Positions 32,301-43,830 of a stretch of 64,000 nucleotides of DNA are shown piece by piece. Both the position numbers and the translations under genes were made by a program. The notes under the pieces were generated by a model that was not told where the DNA came from, did not search any database, and was given only the letters and a program-made list of their open reading frames with translations. The stretch lies in NCBI RefSeq assembly GCF_014203595.1, contig NZ_JACHJK010000001.1, forward strand, positions 188,582-252,581, in the 5' to 3' direction. Every line of letters begins with the position of its first letter. Position 1 is the first letter of the stretch. The DNA comes from Streptomyces echinatus. GTDB lineage: Bacteria; Actinomycetota; Actinomycetes; Streptomycetales; Streptomycetaceae.

Positions 32301-33790
32301 GCCTTCCCCACTCGCGGCGTGGACGCGTGCCGGTCCAGGAACTCCGAGACCCCCGACGCCCGCCGATGCGGCAACAGCACCCGTGCCGTCCCCGCCAGCA
32401 TGCCCTGGATGCGCGAGGACTGGACCTGGTCCAGCAGGCACAGCACCCGCAGCCCCGCCTCCGCCGCCTCGTCGGGACGCCCCTCACGGGCGAGATCGTC
32501 GGCCAGCTCGGCCGTGTAGAGCGCGATGTTGCGCGTGAAGTGCGGATCCTGCAGCCGGGCCGCCCGCCGAGCGTGCCGGGACGCCCGCCGCCAGTCGCCC
32601 AGCGTGGACCAGCACTGCGCCTCCAGCCCCTCCAGCTCGGCCTCGCCGTAGAAGCTCATCCACTCGGGGTCGGCGTCCGAGCGGCCCCGGGCGAAGTAGG
32701 TCTGCGCGCGGACCAGTGCCTGCTCGCAGCCGGTGCGGTCGGCGAGCCCCGCCCAGCCGCCCGCCTCGCGCAGCGCCAGCAGGGACATCAGCCGGTCGGA
32801 GCCGAGCGGCTGGGCGGCGCGCTGCGCGGCCTGCGCGGCCCGGACCGCCTCCCGGGGCCGGCCCGCGTCCCGGGCGAGGAACGCGGTGTTGCAGAAGGCG
32901 TGCGCCTCCAGCCCCGGGTCTCCCGTCATCCGGGCGGTGGCCAGCGCCTCCGCGTAGTGCGAGCGCGCGTCGTCGAAGCGGCCGGAGTCATGGGCCAGCC
33001 AGCCGACGGAGATGGCGAGTTCACCGGCGCCCGAATGCAGCCGGTCGGCGGTGGTCTGCCGGGTCGCGCCGGCGTCGAGCAGCGCGTAGGCCGCGCGCAG
33101 CGGAGCAGCCGCCCGCCGGTACAGGCCGTCCGCGCCGTGCCGGTCGTCGAGCAGCCGGATGCGGCGGACCGCCTCCTCCAGCGCCGTGGCCTCGGGGGTC
33201 CCGACGCGCCGCAGCGGCCGTTGCGCCGCCGCGGCGCCGGTGGTGAGCCCCAGCGGGGCCAGCGTGGCGGCGGCCACCGTGGCGCCTCCGCCGGTCATGA
33301 ATGCGCGACGCAGCACGTCGCTCTCCTCGTGGTTCAGGGGGTCTTTCTCATGGGGGTCCCCCCTGTTCGAGCGAAGCCGAGAACGTGGGGGAGGTTCTTG
33401 CGGGTCCTGCGGGTCATACGGCTCGAGGGCCCCGCGTGGCTCACCGGCCACCCCGTCGGGGGCGGACGCCTCCGACGTCTCCCCGGCCGTGCGCGCCGCG
33501 CGTCCGCGGACGGACGAGCGGGGCGCGAAGCCGAGGTCGGTGAGCGTGCGACCGGGGAACATATGCAGGAACACCCGTTCGTACGCGTAGTTGGGGCAGC
33601 GGATCTCGCCCGCCTCCACCCTGCCGATGTAACGGGCGTCACAGCTCACCCGCTCACCGATCTCACGCGCCGCCCGCCGCACCAGCGCCGCGAACTCGGC
33701 CGGTGAGCGCCGACCGCGCAGCTGCCGGAAGGCCGGATTCGGCCGGGGTGGCCGTTCGGGCTGGGACGAGGTCACGGTTGACGACGCCAT
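32297..33790 (-). CDS. XRE-type regulator with TPR-like helical domain (NsdA-like family)
   Basis: The ATG at 33790 gives 497 aa. The N-terminus has a helix-turn-helix-like segment (RRSPAEFAALVRRAAREIGE, SCDARYIGRVEAGEIRCPNY). A low-complexity linker (about residues 105-155) follows, part of which is encoded by an invading palindromic repeat. A Tat-like hydrophobic stretch (RRAFMTGGGATVAAATLAPL, near residue 165) has no export role and is typical of the Streptomyces NsdA-type family. The rest is a helical TPR-like array (GRFDDARSHYAEALATAR, GRPREAVRAAQAAQRAAQ, LGDWRRASRHARRAARLQ). Such proteins repress sporulation or antibiotic genes. The target here is unknown. It is divergent from a small hypothetical gene. 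Confidence 0.75.
   Translation of the reverse strand: MASSTVTSSQPERPPRPNPAFRQLRGRRSPAEFAALVRRAAREIGERVSCDARYIGRVEAGEIRCPNYAYERVFLHMFPGRTLTDLGFAPRSSVRGRAARTAGETSEASAPDGVAGEPRGALEPYDPQDPQEPPPRSRLRSNRGDPHEKDPLNHEESDVLRRAFMTGGGATVAAATLAPLGLTTGAAAAQRPLRRVGTPEATALEEAVRRIRLLDDRHGADGLYRRAAAPLRAAYALLDAGATRQTTADRLHSGAGELAISVGWLAHDSGRFDDARSHYAEALATARMTGDPGLEAHAFCNTAFLARDAGRPREAVRAAQAAQRAAQPLGSDRLMSLLALREAGGWAGLADRTGCEQALVRAQTYFARGRSDADPEWMSFYGEAELEGLEAQCWSTLGDWRRASRHARRAARLQDPHFTRNIALYTAELADDLAREGRPDEAAEAGLRVLCLLDQVQSSRIQGMLAGTARVLLPHRRASGVSEFLDRHASTPRVGKA
33350..33394. repeat. Palindromic intergenic-type repeat embedded in the regulator gene
   Basis: The 45-base block starts ATGGGGGTCCCCCCTG and ends ACGTGGGGGAGG, with the central GAGCGAAGCCGAG. 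From memory it is a frequent intergenic repeat of Streptomyces genomes. Here it lies in frame inside the coding linker, where it encodes PRSRLRSNRGDPHEK-like text. Confidence 0.65.
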
Positions 33791-34055
33791 GGCCGGGTCC
33801 TCTCGTGCGAACCGTCGAACCATGCCGGGGCCAAGACGATTTCGGGACGAGTCGCCCTGTGACGCCCTGGTTCCAGCGGGCATGAACGTACCTGCTGTGA
33901 CGGACCCGCCACGCGGTGTTTGGCTACAAACCGGATATCTCATCCAAGATCTGCCATGAAGTGCCATCCTTTGCGGCGCACTTGTGCCGTAGCCGTTGAC
34001 AGGCTCGCGCGTTGGATCCCATGGACCGCAACAGGGCTGCGTGGTGGAGGCCGGC

Positions 34056-34466
34056 ATGGAGACCAGCCAGAGCGACGAACCTTGCACGTCGCCGTCGTCG
34101 TCCGCGTCCGCGGCGGGTGACCCGGCATGCGACCTCGTGACGGTGCCGGCCCGGCAGGGGCTGGAGGCGGTCGACATCCTGCGGCGCGGCGCCGCGGACG
34201 CGGTGGGACCCGTCCTGCACGACGACGGCTGCGACACCCTCGGCTTCCTGGTTCCGGCCGGTACGGCCGCCGGCTGGGACGTCCCCGGCAGCACCTGCAC
34301 CAAGACGGACGGGCGCGGGCTGCGGCTGAATCCCGCGGCGCCGGTGGAGGGCTCCGACTGGCTGCTGCCGCCCGGCGAGGCCGACCTCGCCACCGACCCG
34401 GTGGTGCTGCGCCGGGCCCTGGGGGAGGCGGCCCGGATGATCGAGGCGGCCGACAGCTGCCGGTGA
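34056..34466 (+). CDS. Small hypothetical protein divergent from the XRE regulator
   Basis: The ATG at 34056 with GGAGG just upstream gives 136 aa. There is a Ser-rich N-terminus with cysteines (DEPCTSPSSS, DPACDLVTV), then GVLHDDGCDTLGFLVPAG-like text around residue 60, PGSTCTKTDGRGLRL and an Ala-rich helical end. In Streptomyces, XRE regulators with helical domains often have a small adjacent partner protein. This pairing is by position only. The protein has no signal peptide or membrane segment. Confidence 0.65.
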   Translation: METSQSDEPCTSPSSSASAAGDPACDLVTVPARQGLEAVDILRRGAADAVGPVLHDDGCDTLGFLVPAGTAAGWDVPGSTCTKTDGRGLRLNPAAPVEGSDWLLPPGEADLATDPVVLRRALGEAARMIEAADSCR

Positions 34467-34500
34467 CGCGCGCCCCCGCGACAGCTGCGAAAATGGGCGG

Positions 34501-35382
34501 ATGGGCAGGTCCAGGAGCACGTCCGGGAAGACAGGGCGCAGGTCGGCCGCCGTCGCGGCCGTCGAGGAGCCGGTCGACGGCGGGCTCGCGCAGCTCGTTC
34601 CCGACCCGGACCGCGGCCGGGCCTGGACGCTGCTGATCGACGGGGCCCCGCAGTCGCACGTCGACCTGGACGACCCGGCGTACCTCTCCTTCGAGTACCA
34701 GCGCCGCCTCGGGCACGTCATCGACCTCGTCGCCCCGCCCGGCAAGCCCGTGCACGCCGTGCACCTCGGCGGCGGCGCGTTCACCCTCGCCCGGTACGTC
34801 GCCGCGACCCGGCCCCGCTCCACCCAGCAGGTCGTGGAACGGGACGCGAGCCTGGTCCAACTGGTCCGCCGCGAGCTGCCGCTGGACCCGGGCGCGCGGA
34901 TCCGGGTGCGCGCGGTGGACGCCCGCGCGGGCCTGGCCAAGGTGCCGGACGGCTGGGCGGACCTGGTCGTCGCCGACGTCTTCAGCGGCGCCCGCACCCC
35001 GGCCCACCTCACCTCCACCGAGTTCCTGGACGAGGTCCGCCGGGCCCTGAAGCCGTCCGGGGTCTACGCGGCCAACCTCGCCGACGGCCCGCCGCTCGCC
35101 CACCTGCGTGGCCAGATCGCCACCGCCGCCGCCCGGTTCGGCGAACTCGCGCTGATCGCCGACGCGGCCGTGCTGCGCGGCAAGCGCTTCGGCAACGCGA
35201 TCCTGGTCGCCTCCGACCTGCCGCTGCCGCTCGCCGAACTCACCCGCCGGGCGGCCTCCGACCCGCACCCCGGCCGGGTCGAACACGGCAAGCCGCTCAC
35301 CGACTTCACCGGTGGCGCGGCGCCCGTGACGGACGATGCCGCGGTGGCCTCCCCGGCACCGCCGCCCTCGGTATTCCGCTAG
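34501..35382 (+). CDS. Spermidine synthase-like methyltransferase-fold protein
   Basis: This 293-aa protein has the spermidine synthase core: YLSFEYQRRLGHVIDLVA, the nucleotide-binding HAVHLGGGAFTLARYVAATR, acidic VVERDASLVQLV and the DLVVADVFSGARTP loop. The N-terminal tail (KTGRRSAAVAAVEEP) and C-terminal tail are variable. The gate residues for putrescine are not all evident, so it may use another acceptor. Many Streptomyces carry such proteins with no proven polyamine role. It starts 34 bases after the previous gene. Confidence 0.82.
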   Translation: MGRSRSTSGKTGRRSAAVAAVEEPVDGGLAQLVPDPDRGRAWTLLIDGAPQSHVDLDDPAYLSFEYQRRLGHVIDLVAPPGKPVHAVHLGGGAFTLARYVAATRPRSTQQVVERDASLVQLVRRELPLDPGARIRVRAVDARAGLAKVPDGWADLVVADVFSGARTPAHLTSTEFLDEVRRALKPSGVYAANLADGPPLAHLRGQIATAAARFGELALIADAAVLRGKRFGNAILVASDLPLPLAELTRRAASDPHPGRVEHGKPLTDFTGGAAPVTDDAAVASPAPPPSVFR

Positions 35383-35547
35383 GATCCCGCGGCCCGGGCC
35401 GGACCGACTGCCGAGGGGTTCCCGGTCGGCCACATACGGTCTTTCTTGATACAACTCCCGCCATTTCGGGACGCTTCCGCGTGTCACTTCGCGATTGCTG
35501 CTGATCTGGTGGTCCGTCACTTCGGATGGAACCGAAAGGAAACGGTC

Positions 35548-35895
35548 ATGAGCGCTGCTGTCCGACGGACCGCCTACGCCCTGGGCGCGGTCGCCGCGGT
35601 CCTTCTCGCCCTGGTCGCGTTCAACACGTTCACCTCGACCTCGGCCGGCGCCGCGGTCTCCAACCCCATCGTCAGGTCCCAGTACTTCACCACCGGCGCC
35701 AGCACGATCTACTGTCCGGGCGGCTACGTCGCCACCGGCGGCGGCGTAGGCGTCGACCTGCAGGACAGCATGTACGTCGCGCGCACCGAGCCCGTCCAGA
35801 GCGGCGGCCAGCCGGTCGGCTGGAAGGGCGAAATCCGGCAGCGGTCCAACGGCGCCGCCGCCAGCGGCACCGTCTACGTCGTCTGCGCCCAGTGA
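35548..35895 (+). CDS. Small secreted protein
   Basis: This 115-aa protein has an ATG eight bases after AAAGGA. Residues 1-35 are a signal peptide (TAYALGAVAAVLLALVAFNT, then SAGAAVS). The short mature domain has two cysteines (IYCPGGYVATGGG and VYVVCAQ, the latter at the C-terminus) that probably form one disulfide. The function is unknown. A strong palindromic terminator follows. Confidence 0.75.
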   Translation: MSAAVRRTAYALGAVAAVLLALVAFNTFTSTSAGAAVSNPIVRSQYFTTGASTIYCPGGYVATGGGVGVDLQDSMYVARTEPVQSGGQPVGWKGEIRQRSNGAAASGTVYVVCAQ

Positions 35896-35930
35896 CCCCG
35901 GCGCGCGTGCCGTCGTAGCACCACGATGAG

Positions 35931-35964
35931 GGCCGCCCCGGCCGACCGGTCGGCCGGGGCGGCC
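35931..35964. terminator. 34-bp perfect palindrome, bidirectional terminator
   Basis: GGCCGCCCCGGCCGACC (35931-35947) is followed directly by its exact reverse complement (35948-35964). It lies between the stop codons of two convergent genes (35895 and 35972) and ends CTTCGG. It should stop transcription from both sides. Confidence 0.85.
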
Positions 35965-35971
35965 CTTCGGC

Positions 35972-36484
35972 TCAGTAGGTTCCGACCTCCACCCGTGGCG
36001 GCCCGTCGTGCCAGGTGCAGAACACCGACACCCGGTCCGCGCCGCGGGCGAACTCCACCCGGATCCAGCTCTCCGTCTTCCACACCTGCATCGACCAGCC
36101 GGTTCCCGGCGTCGCCGAGACGAGCGTGGCGTCGGCCGGACCGAGGTCGAACACCGCCCGGCCGCCGTCGGTGTCGTAGGCCCTGACCCGGCCGGAGCCG
36201 GTGGCCGAGGCGGTGGGGGACGGGGTCCGCGGACGGGCCGGGGTGCGGGCGGGCGTCGGCGTCGGCGAGGCCGGCCGCTGCGGTGACGGGGTGGCGGACG
36301 GCGAGGGCGCCCGGGACGCGGACCGCACGTCCCGGGCCGCCGGGTCGGCAGCCGTGACCGGCAGGGCGCGCGGCGGGTCGTACGCCGTCCCCGCCATCAC
36401 CGTGTGCACGCCCCACCACGACAGCGTGGCCGCCGCTCCGGTGGCGAGCAGCCACGCCAGTACGTGTACGAGTCCTCTGCGCAT
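35972..36484 (-). CDS. Membrane-anchored exported protein with Pro/Thr linker
   Basis: The ATG at 36484 gives 170 aa. Residues 6-31 are an N-terminal membrane anchor (VHVLAWLLATGAAATLSWWG). A Pro/Ser/Thr-rich linker of about 60 residues follows (SPTPTPARTPARPRTPSP). A C-terminal beta domain of about 70 residues is rich in Trp/Tyr (GWSMQVWKTESWIRVEFARG) and has one Cys. The function is unknown. It lies 99 bases from, and divergent to, the response regulator gene, so they may share regulation. Confidence 0.72.
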   Translation of the reverse strand: MRRGLVHVLAWLLATGAAATLSWWGVHTVMAGTAYDPPRALPVTAADPAARDVRSASRAPSPSATPSPQRPASPTPTPARTPARPRTPSPTASATGSGRVRAYDTDGGRAVFDLGPADATLVSATPGTGWSMQVWKTESWIRVEFARGADRVSVFCTWHDGPPRVEVGTY

Positions 36485-36583
36485 CGCGGGCCATACTGCC
36501 CCAGCGGGACCGCGGTGCGCACATGCCCCGAGTTGTCCACAGGCGCCCGCCCGGCGTCGTCCGCATGGCGTACGGTGCGGCGC

Positions 36584-37288
36584 ATGGCAAGTGTGCTCGT
36601 GGTCGAGGACGACCAGTTCGTACGCTCGGCGCTCATCCGGCATCTGACCGACGCCGCACACACCGTGCGCAGCGTCGGGGCGGCACTGGAGGCGCTGCGC
36701 GAGGTCGCCCACTTCCGTTTCGACGTGGTCATCCTGGACCTCGGACTGCCCGACCTGGACGGCTCCGAGGCGCTGAAGATGCTCCGCGGCATCACCGACG
36801 TGCCGGTCATCATCGCCACCGCCCGGGACGACGAGACGGAGATCGTCCGGCTCCTCAACGCCGGGGCGGACGACTACCTCACCAAGCCGTTCTCCGTCGA
36901 CCACCTCTCCGCCCGTATCGCGGCCGTGCTGCGCCGGGCCCGGTCGGCCGGTGCCGAGGCCACGCCCTCGGCCGTGCTCCGGGTCGGCGGCCTGGCCGTC
37001 GACCCGCTGCGCCGCCAGGCCGAGCTGGACGGCGTCCGGCTCGACCTCACCCGCCGCGAGTTCGACCTGCTCGCCTTCCTGGCCGGCCGGCCGGGCGTCG
37101 TCGTCCCGCGCAAGGAACTCCTCGCCGAGGTCTGGCAGCAGTCCTACGGCGACGACCAGACCATCGACGTCCATCTGTCCTGGCTGCGCCGCAAGCTGGG
37201 GGAGACGGCCGCCCGGCCGCGCTATCTGCACACGCTCCGGGGCGTCGGTGTGAAGCTCGAACCGCCCGTGGACGGTGACCCGCGATGA
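36584..37288 (+). CDS. OmpR-family response regulator
   Basis: This 234-aa protein has a receiver domain (residues 1-115) with acidic pocket VVEDD, phosphorylation site Asp52 in VVILDLGLPD, and the later Thr and Lys switch residues in IIATARDDE and YLTKPFS. The C-terminal winged-helix DNA-binding domain shows LTRREFDLLAFLAGRPG, ELLAEVWQQSYGDDQTIDVH and LSWLRRKLGE. It overlaps the kinase gene by ATGA. Target genes are unknown; the nearby anchored protein or chitinase are possible by position. Confidence 0.92.
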   Translation: MASVLVVEDDQFVRSALIRHLTDAAHTVRSVGAALEALREVAHFRFDVVILDLGLPDLDGSEALKMLRGITDVPVIIATARDDETEIVRLLNAGADDYLTKPFSVDHLSARIAAVLRRARSAGAEATPSAVLRVGGLAVDPLRRQAELDGVRLDLTRREFDLLAFLAGRPGVVVPRKELLAEVWQQSYGDDQTIDVHLSWLRRKLGETAARPRYLHTLRGVGVKLEPPVDGDPR

Positions 37289-38688
37289 GATGGGCGCTCG
37301 TCAAGGTCTGCCTGGCGGTCACCACGATGGTCGTGGTCGCCTTCGCCGTGCCGCTCGGCCTGGTCGTCAAGGAGATGGCCCGCGACCGCGCCTTCGCGGG
37401 CGCCGAGCGGGAGGCCGCCGCGGTCGCGCCCGCGCTGTCCATCACCACCGACCGAGACGAGCTGGAGCGGGTGGTGGCCTCGGCCGGCGCCGACTCGGGG
37501 ATGGCCGTCCACCTGCCGGCCGACACCGGCCGGGCCGCGCTGGACCTCGGCCGGCAGCGCGCCGCCGCCCGCGACATCCAGGCCGTCCGAAGACTCGGCC
37601 GCGCCTCCACCAGCACCGTCCCCGGCGGCTCCGCCCTGCTCCAGCCGGTCGCGCTCGGCTCCGGCGCCATCGCGGTGGTCGAGGTGTACGTGCCCGAGTC
37701 CGAGATGACCAACGGCGTGGGCACGGCCTGGGCGGTGCTCGCGGCCGTCGGTCTCGCGCTGATCGTCGGCTCGGTCGCGGTCGCCGACCGGCTCGGCGTG
37801 CGCATGGTGCGCCCGGCCCGGCGGCTGGTCGAGGGCGCGCACGAACTGGGCGAGGGCAAACTGGGCGCCCGGGTGCCGGAGGACGGCCCGACCGAACTCC
37901 GGCTGGCCGCGGTCGCGTTCAACTCCATGGCCGACCAGGTCGTCCAGCTCCTCGCCAACGAACGCGAGCTGGCGGCCGACCTCTCGCACCGGCTGCGCAC
38001 CCCGCTCACCGTCCTGCGGCTGAACACGGCCTCCCTCGGTGCCGGACCGGCCGCCGAGCAGACCCGGGCCGCCGTCGCCCAGCTGGAGCGCGAGGTCGAC
38101 ACCATCATCCGGACGGCCCGGGAGGCCAAGCCGCAGACGGCCGCGGCCGGGCCCGGCGCCGGCTGCGACGCGGCCGAAGTGGTCCGGGAGCGCATGGAGT
38201 TCTGGTCCGCGCTGGCCGAGGACGAGGGCCGCAAGTGGCGGCTGGCCGGCGTCGGCCGGCCGGTGCGGCTGCCCGTGGCCCGCGCGGACCTGGCCGCCGC
38301 GCTCGACGCCCTGCTCGGGAACGTCTTCCGGCACACCGCCGAGGGCACCGCCTTCGCGGTCGACGTCCACAACGGCGAGGACGCGGTGATCGTGCTCGTC
38401 TCCGACGCGGGCCCGGGCATACCCGACCCGGACGCGGCGATGGCCCGCGGCCGGGGCTCCGGCACCACCGGCTCGACCGGCCTCGGCCTCGACATCGTCC
38501 GCCGGCTCGCCGAGTCCACCGGCGGCGACGTCCGCATCGGCGCCTCGGTGCTGGGCGGCACCGAGGTGCGGATCTGGTTCCAGCTCGACGGACGGAAACC
38601 GGTGGGCCGGGGCCACCGGGGGGCGATGCGACGGCGTCGGCCGCGCCGACTGGTCTCGACCTTTAACCGATCCCGATCGCTTCCTTAA
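37285..38688 (+). CDS. Sensor histidine kinase
   Basis: This 467-aa membrane kinase has a first membrane helix at residues 6-28 and a second at 146-167 (AWAVLAAVGLALIVGSVAVA), enclosing an extracytoplasmic sensor loop of about 110 residues. HAMP follows (RMVRPARRLVEGAHELGEGK), then the H-box with His235 (DLSHRLRTPLTVLR), N-box (LGNVFRHTAEGT), and G-boxes (DAGPGIPDPD, TGSTGLGLDIVRRL). The C-terminal basic tail (GAMRRRRPRRLVSTFNRSRS) extends beyond the catalytic domain. A DasR-like sequence for the next gene lies inside its 3' end. Confidence 0.92.
   Translation: MRWALVKVCLAVTTMVVVAFAVPLGLVVKEMARDRAFAGAEREAAAVAPALSITTDRDELERVVASAGADSGMAVHLPADTGRAALDLGRQRAAARDIQAVRRLGRASTSTVPGGSALLQPVALGSGAIAVVEVYVPESEMTNGVGTAWAVLAAVGLALIVGSVAVADRLGVRMVRPARRLVEGAHELGEGKLGARVPEDGPTELRLAAVAFNSMADQVVQLLANERELAADLSHRLRTPLTVLRLNTASLGAGPAAEQTRAAVAQLEREVDTIIRTAREAKPQTAAAGPGAGCDAAEVVRERMEFWSALAEDEGRKWRLAGVGRPVRLPVARADLAAALDALLGNVFRHTAEGTAFAVDVHNGEDAVIVLVSDAGPGIPDPDAAMARGRGSGTTGSTGLGLDIVRRLAESTGGDVRIGASVLGGTEVRIWFQLDGRKPVGRGHRGAMRRRRPRRLVSTFNRSRSLP
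38649..38662 (+). promoter_or_regulatory. DasR-like operator upstream of the GH18 gene, inside the kinase 3' end
   Basis: ACTGGTCTCGACCT matches the DasR consensus core except at one central base. It is 159 bases before the chitinase start at 38821 and lies within the last codons of the histidine kinase gene. The distance is rather large, so it may act from upstream of the promoter. Confidence 0.6.
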
Positions 38689-38718
38689 GCGCACCATAAG
38701 GTATTCAACCCCCGCCTA

Positions 38719-41675
<2,957 letters not shown>

Positions 41676-41902
41676 CGTTCACCTTCCGGCGTTCCGTGGG
41701 ACGGGTGCCTCATTCTGGCCCAGCGACTCGCCCAACCGCCGCGTGGCGGGCGGTGGTTGGCCGGTTGCGGGCATTGACCCGCCCGGTGACCTGCCCCGAC
41801 GCTGTACGGGAGAGCCGGACGGCGGGCCGGGCGGCCCGGCGGGGGGCGACACGTTCCCGTGACGCGCGGAACACGCTTACGCAACAACGCCGTCTTCAAG
41901 TC

Positions 41903-41959
41903 TTGACACCCGGGCCGGCACCAACGAGTCTTCCGGCATGCCGCGTGGGAGCGGTCCCA
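41903..41959 (+). promoter_or_regulatory. Promoter and CebR-like operator of the sugar operon
   Basis: A TTGACA -35 hexamer (41903-41908) lies upstream of a 14-bp near-palindrome TGGGAGCGGTCCCA at 41946-41959. The latter differs by one base from the CebR consensus TGGGAGCGCTCCCA. With a -10 near 41926-41931, the operator would cover the start of transcription. The 495-base gap from 41676 to 42170 contains no gene. The leader of the mRNA would be about 230 bases long. Confidence 0.7.
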
Positions 41960-42170
41960 CGGGGTGACCGAGGGCCCTCTCCCACCGGGATCGAACCACC
42001 CATGGCCTTCCCCTCCACCTTGCATGGCACATCGTTGACCAGCACCTTTCCGCCGTACACCGTGTGCTGTTGGCTGGCCGCTGCTCGAACCGAGAGGGCA
42101 GGTCCGGACCACCGTGCGCGGCGGTCCGAATCCTGAGGTCCCGTTCCCCACTGGAACAAGGAGTAGTGGA

Positions 42171-43490
42171 ATGCGCATCACCCGCACCGGCGGTGCTCAC
42201 GGCCGCAGAGCAACGGCCGTGGCCACGACGGTCCTGACGGCCTCCGCACTGCTGCTGACCGGCTGCAGCAGCGACGACGACTCGGACAGCGCGGACGCCA
42301 ACGGGAACATCACCCTCACGGTGGCCGACTTCGGGCAGTTCGGCTACAAGGAGGCCGACCTGTTCGCCAAGTACCACGAGCTGCACCCGAACATCACGGT
42401 CAAGGAGGAGACCACCGCCAACGAGCAGGACTACTACCCGAAGCTCCTTCAGCAGCTGAACACGGGCAGCGGTCTCGCCGACGTCACCGGCATCGAAGTC
42501 GGGCGCATCAAGGAGGTCGTCGACACCCAGGCGGACAAGTTCACCGACCTCGGCAAGGTGATCGACGTGAACGACTGGGTGTCCTGGAAGGAGAAGCAGG
42601 CCACCGCCGAGGACGGCGCGGTGATCGGCGCCGGCACCGACATCGGCCCCATGTCGCTGTGCTACCGCAAGGACCTCTTCGGGAAGGCGGGCCTGCCCAC
42701 CGACCGGGAGGCCGTCGCCAAGGCCGTCGCCGGCGGCTGGGAGGACTACCTCAAGCTCGGTGAGCAGTACAAGAAGAAGGCACCCTCCGGCACCTACTTC
42801 ATGGACTCCGCGTCCGCCATGTACAACGCGGTCGTCAGCTCCTCCGCCCAGCAGTACTACGACGCCGACGGCAAGCCGGTCTACAAGGACAGCCAGTCCG
42901 TGCAGCAGGGCTGGAACCTGGCCGCCGAGGCCGCCGACAAGAAGCTGTCCCAGGGCCTGCCCCAGTTCACCGACGCCTGGACGGCGGCGCTGCGCAAGGG
43001 CAGCGTGGCCACCGTGGCCTGCCCCGCCTGGATGGCCGGCCAGATCTCCACCAACTCCGGTGACTCCTACAAGGGCAAGTGGGACATCTCCCGCGCCCCC
43101 GGCTCGACCGCCGCCAACTGGGGCGGCTCCTTCCTGGCCGTGCCCAAGAACGGCAAGCACGCCAAGGAGGCCACGGAGCTGGTCAAGTGGCTGACCGCCC
43201 CCGAGCAGCAGGCCGCGGTGTTCAAGGCGATCGGCGTCTTCCCGTCCAACAAGAAGGCCTACGAACTGGCCGACGTGAAGAACGCCAAGCTCCCGTACTT
43301 CAGTGACGCCCCCATCGGGCAGATCTACGCCGAGGAGGCCAAGTCCATCCCCGAGGCGGTGCTCGGCCCGAAGGACGCCACGATCAAGGACACGGTCTCC
43401 ACCCAGATCAACAACATGGAGCAGCACGGCACCTCGCCCGACGACGCGTGGAAGGCCGCGACCGACTCGATCGACAAGGCGCTCGGCTAG
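42171..43490 (+). CDS. cebE: Cellobiose-type ABC transporter sugar-binding lipoprotein (CebE-like)
   Basis: The ATG has AAGGAG upstream. The 439-aa lipoprotein has lipobox LLLTGCSS (Cys32) and a charged Asp/Ser-rich linker. The mature family 1 sugar-binding fold includes ITLTVADFGQFGYKEADLF, ITVKEETTANEQDYYPKLLQ, TGIEVGRIKEVVDTQADKF, SLCYRKDLFGKAGLPTDREA and AAEDGAVIGAGTDIG-like text. It captures cello-oligosaccharides or a related glucan for import. It is first in a permease-permease-beta-glucosidase operon. No ATPase gene is present, as expected where the shared MsiK ATPase is used. Confidence 0.85.
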   Translation: MRITRTGGAHGRRATAVATTVLTASALLLTGCSSDDDSDSADANGNITLTVADFGQFGYKEADLFAKYHELHPNITVKEETTANEQDYYPKLLQQLNTGSGLADVTGIEVGRIKEVVDTQADKFTDLGKVIDVNDWVSWKEKQATAEDGAVIGAGTDIGPMSLCYRKDLFGKAGLPTDREAVAKAVAGGWEDYLKLGEQYKKKAPSGTYFMDSASAMYNAVVSSSAQQYYDADGKPVYKDSQSVQQGWNLAAEAADKKLSQGLPQFTDAWTAALRKGSVATVACPAWMAGQISTNSGDSYKGKWDISRAPGSTAANWGGSFLAVPKNGKHAKEATELVKWLTAPEQQAAVFKAIGVFPSNKKAYELADVKNAKLPYFSDAPIGQIYAEEAKSIPEAVLGPKDATIKDTVSTQINNMEQHGTSPDDAWKAATDSIDKALG

Positions 43491-43830
43491 CCGCCCCCGG
43501 GTGCGGGGGCCCGCCGGCCGTCCGCACCCCGCCCGCGCGGGCGCACCGCCCGCCGCCGTACGCGGCGGACGGGCCCCCGGTACGCGGCACGGGCCCGCGC
43601 GGGTGAGCGTCCGACGACCCGAGCGGCGCCCCGGGAAGGGCGCCGCCGCGGGACCGCCCGGCGGGGCCCGGCAGCCGACGGCCGGGACCCGCCCCACACG
43701 CACGTCAGGCCGGGGCGCGGGCCGTTCGCCACCGCACCGGTCCGCGCGGGGAGCGGCGGACCGGCCCCGGCCCCCCCGGACGCGACCCTCGCCCCCACCC
43801 GGCCGAAACCTCCAGGGAAGGACTCCCTCC
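43491..43830 (+). other. 340-bp intercistronic gap with hairpin after cebE
   Basis: GCCCCC-GGGTGC-GGGGGC (43493-43510) is a 6-bp stem right after the cebE stop. The rest is extremely GC-rich without a supported gene. The gap may allow more binding-protein mRNA than permease mRNA through partial termination or processing. Confidence 0.5.
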
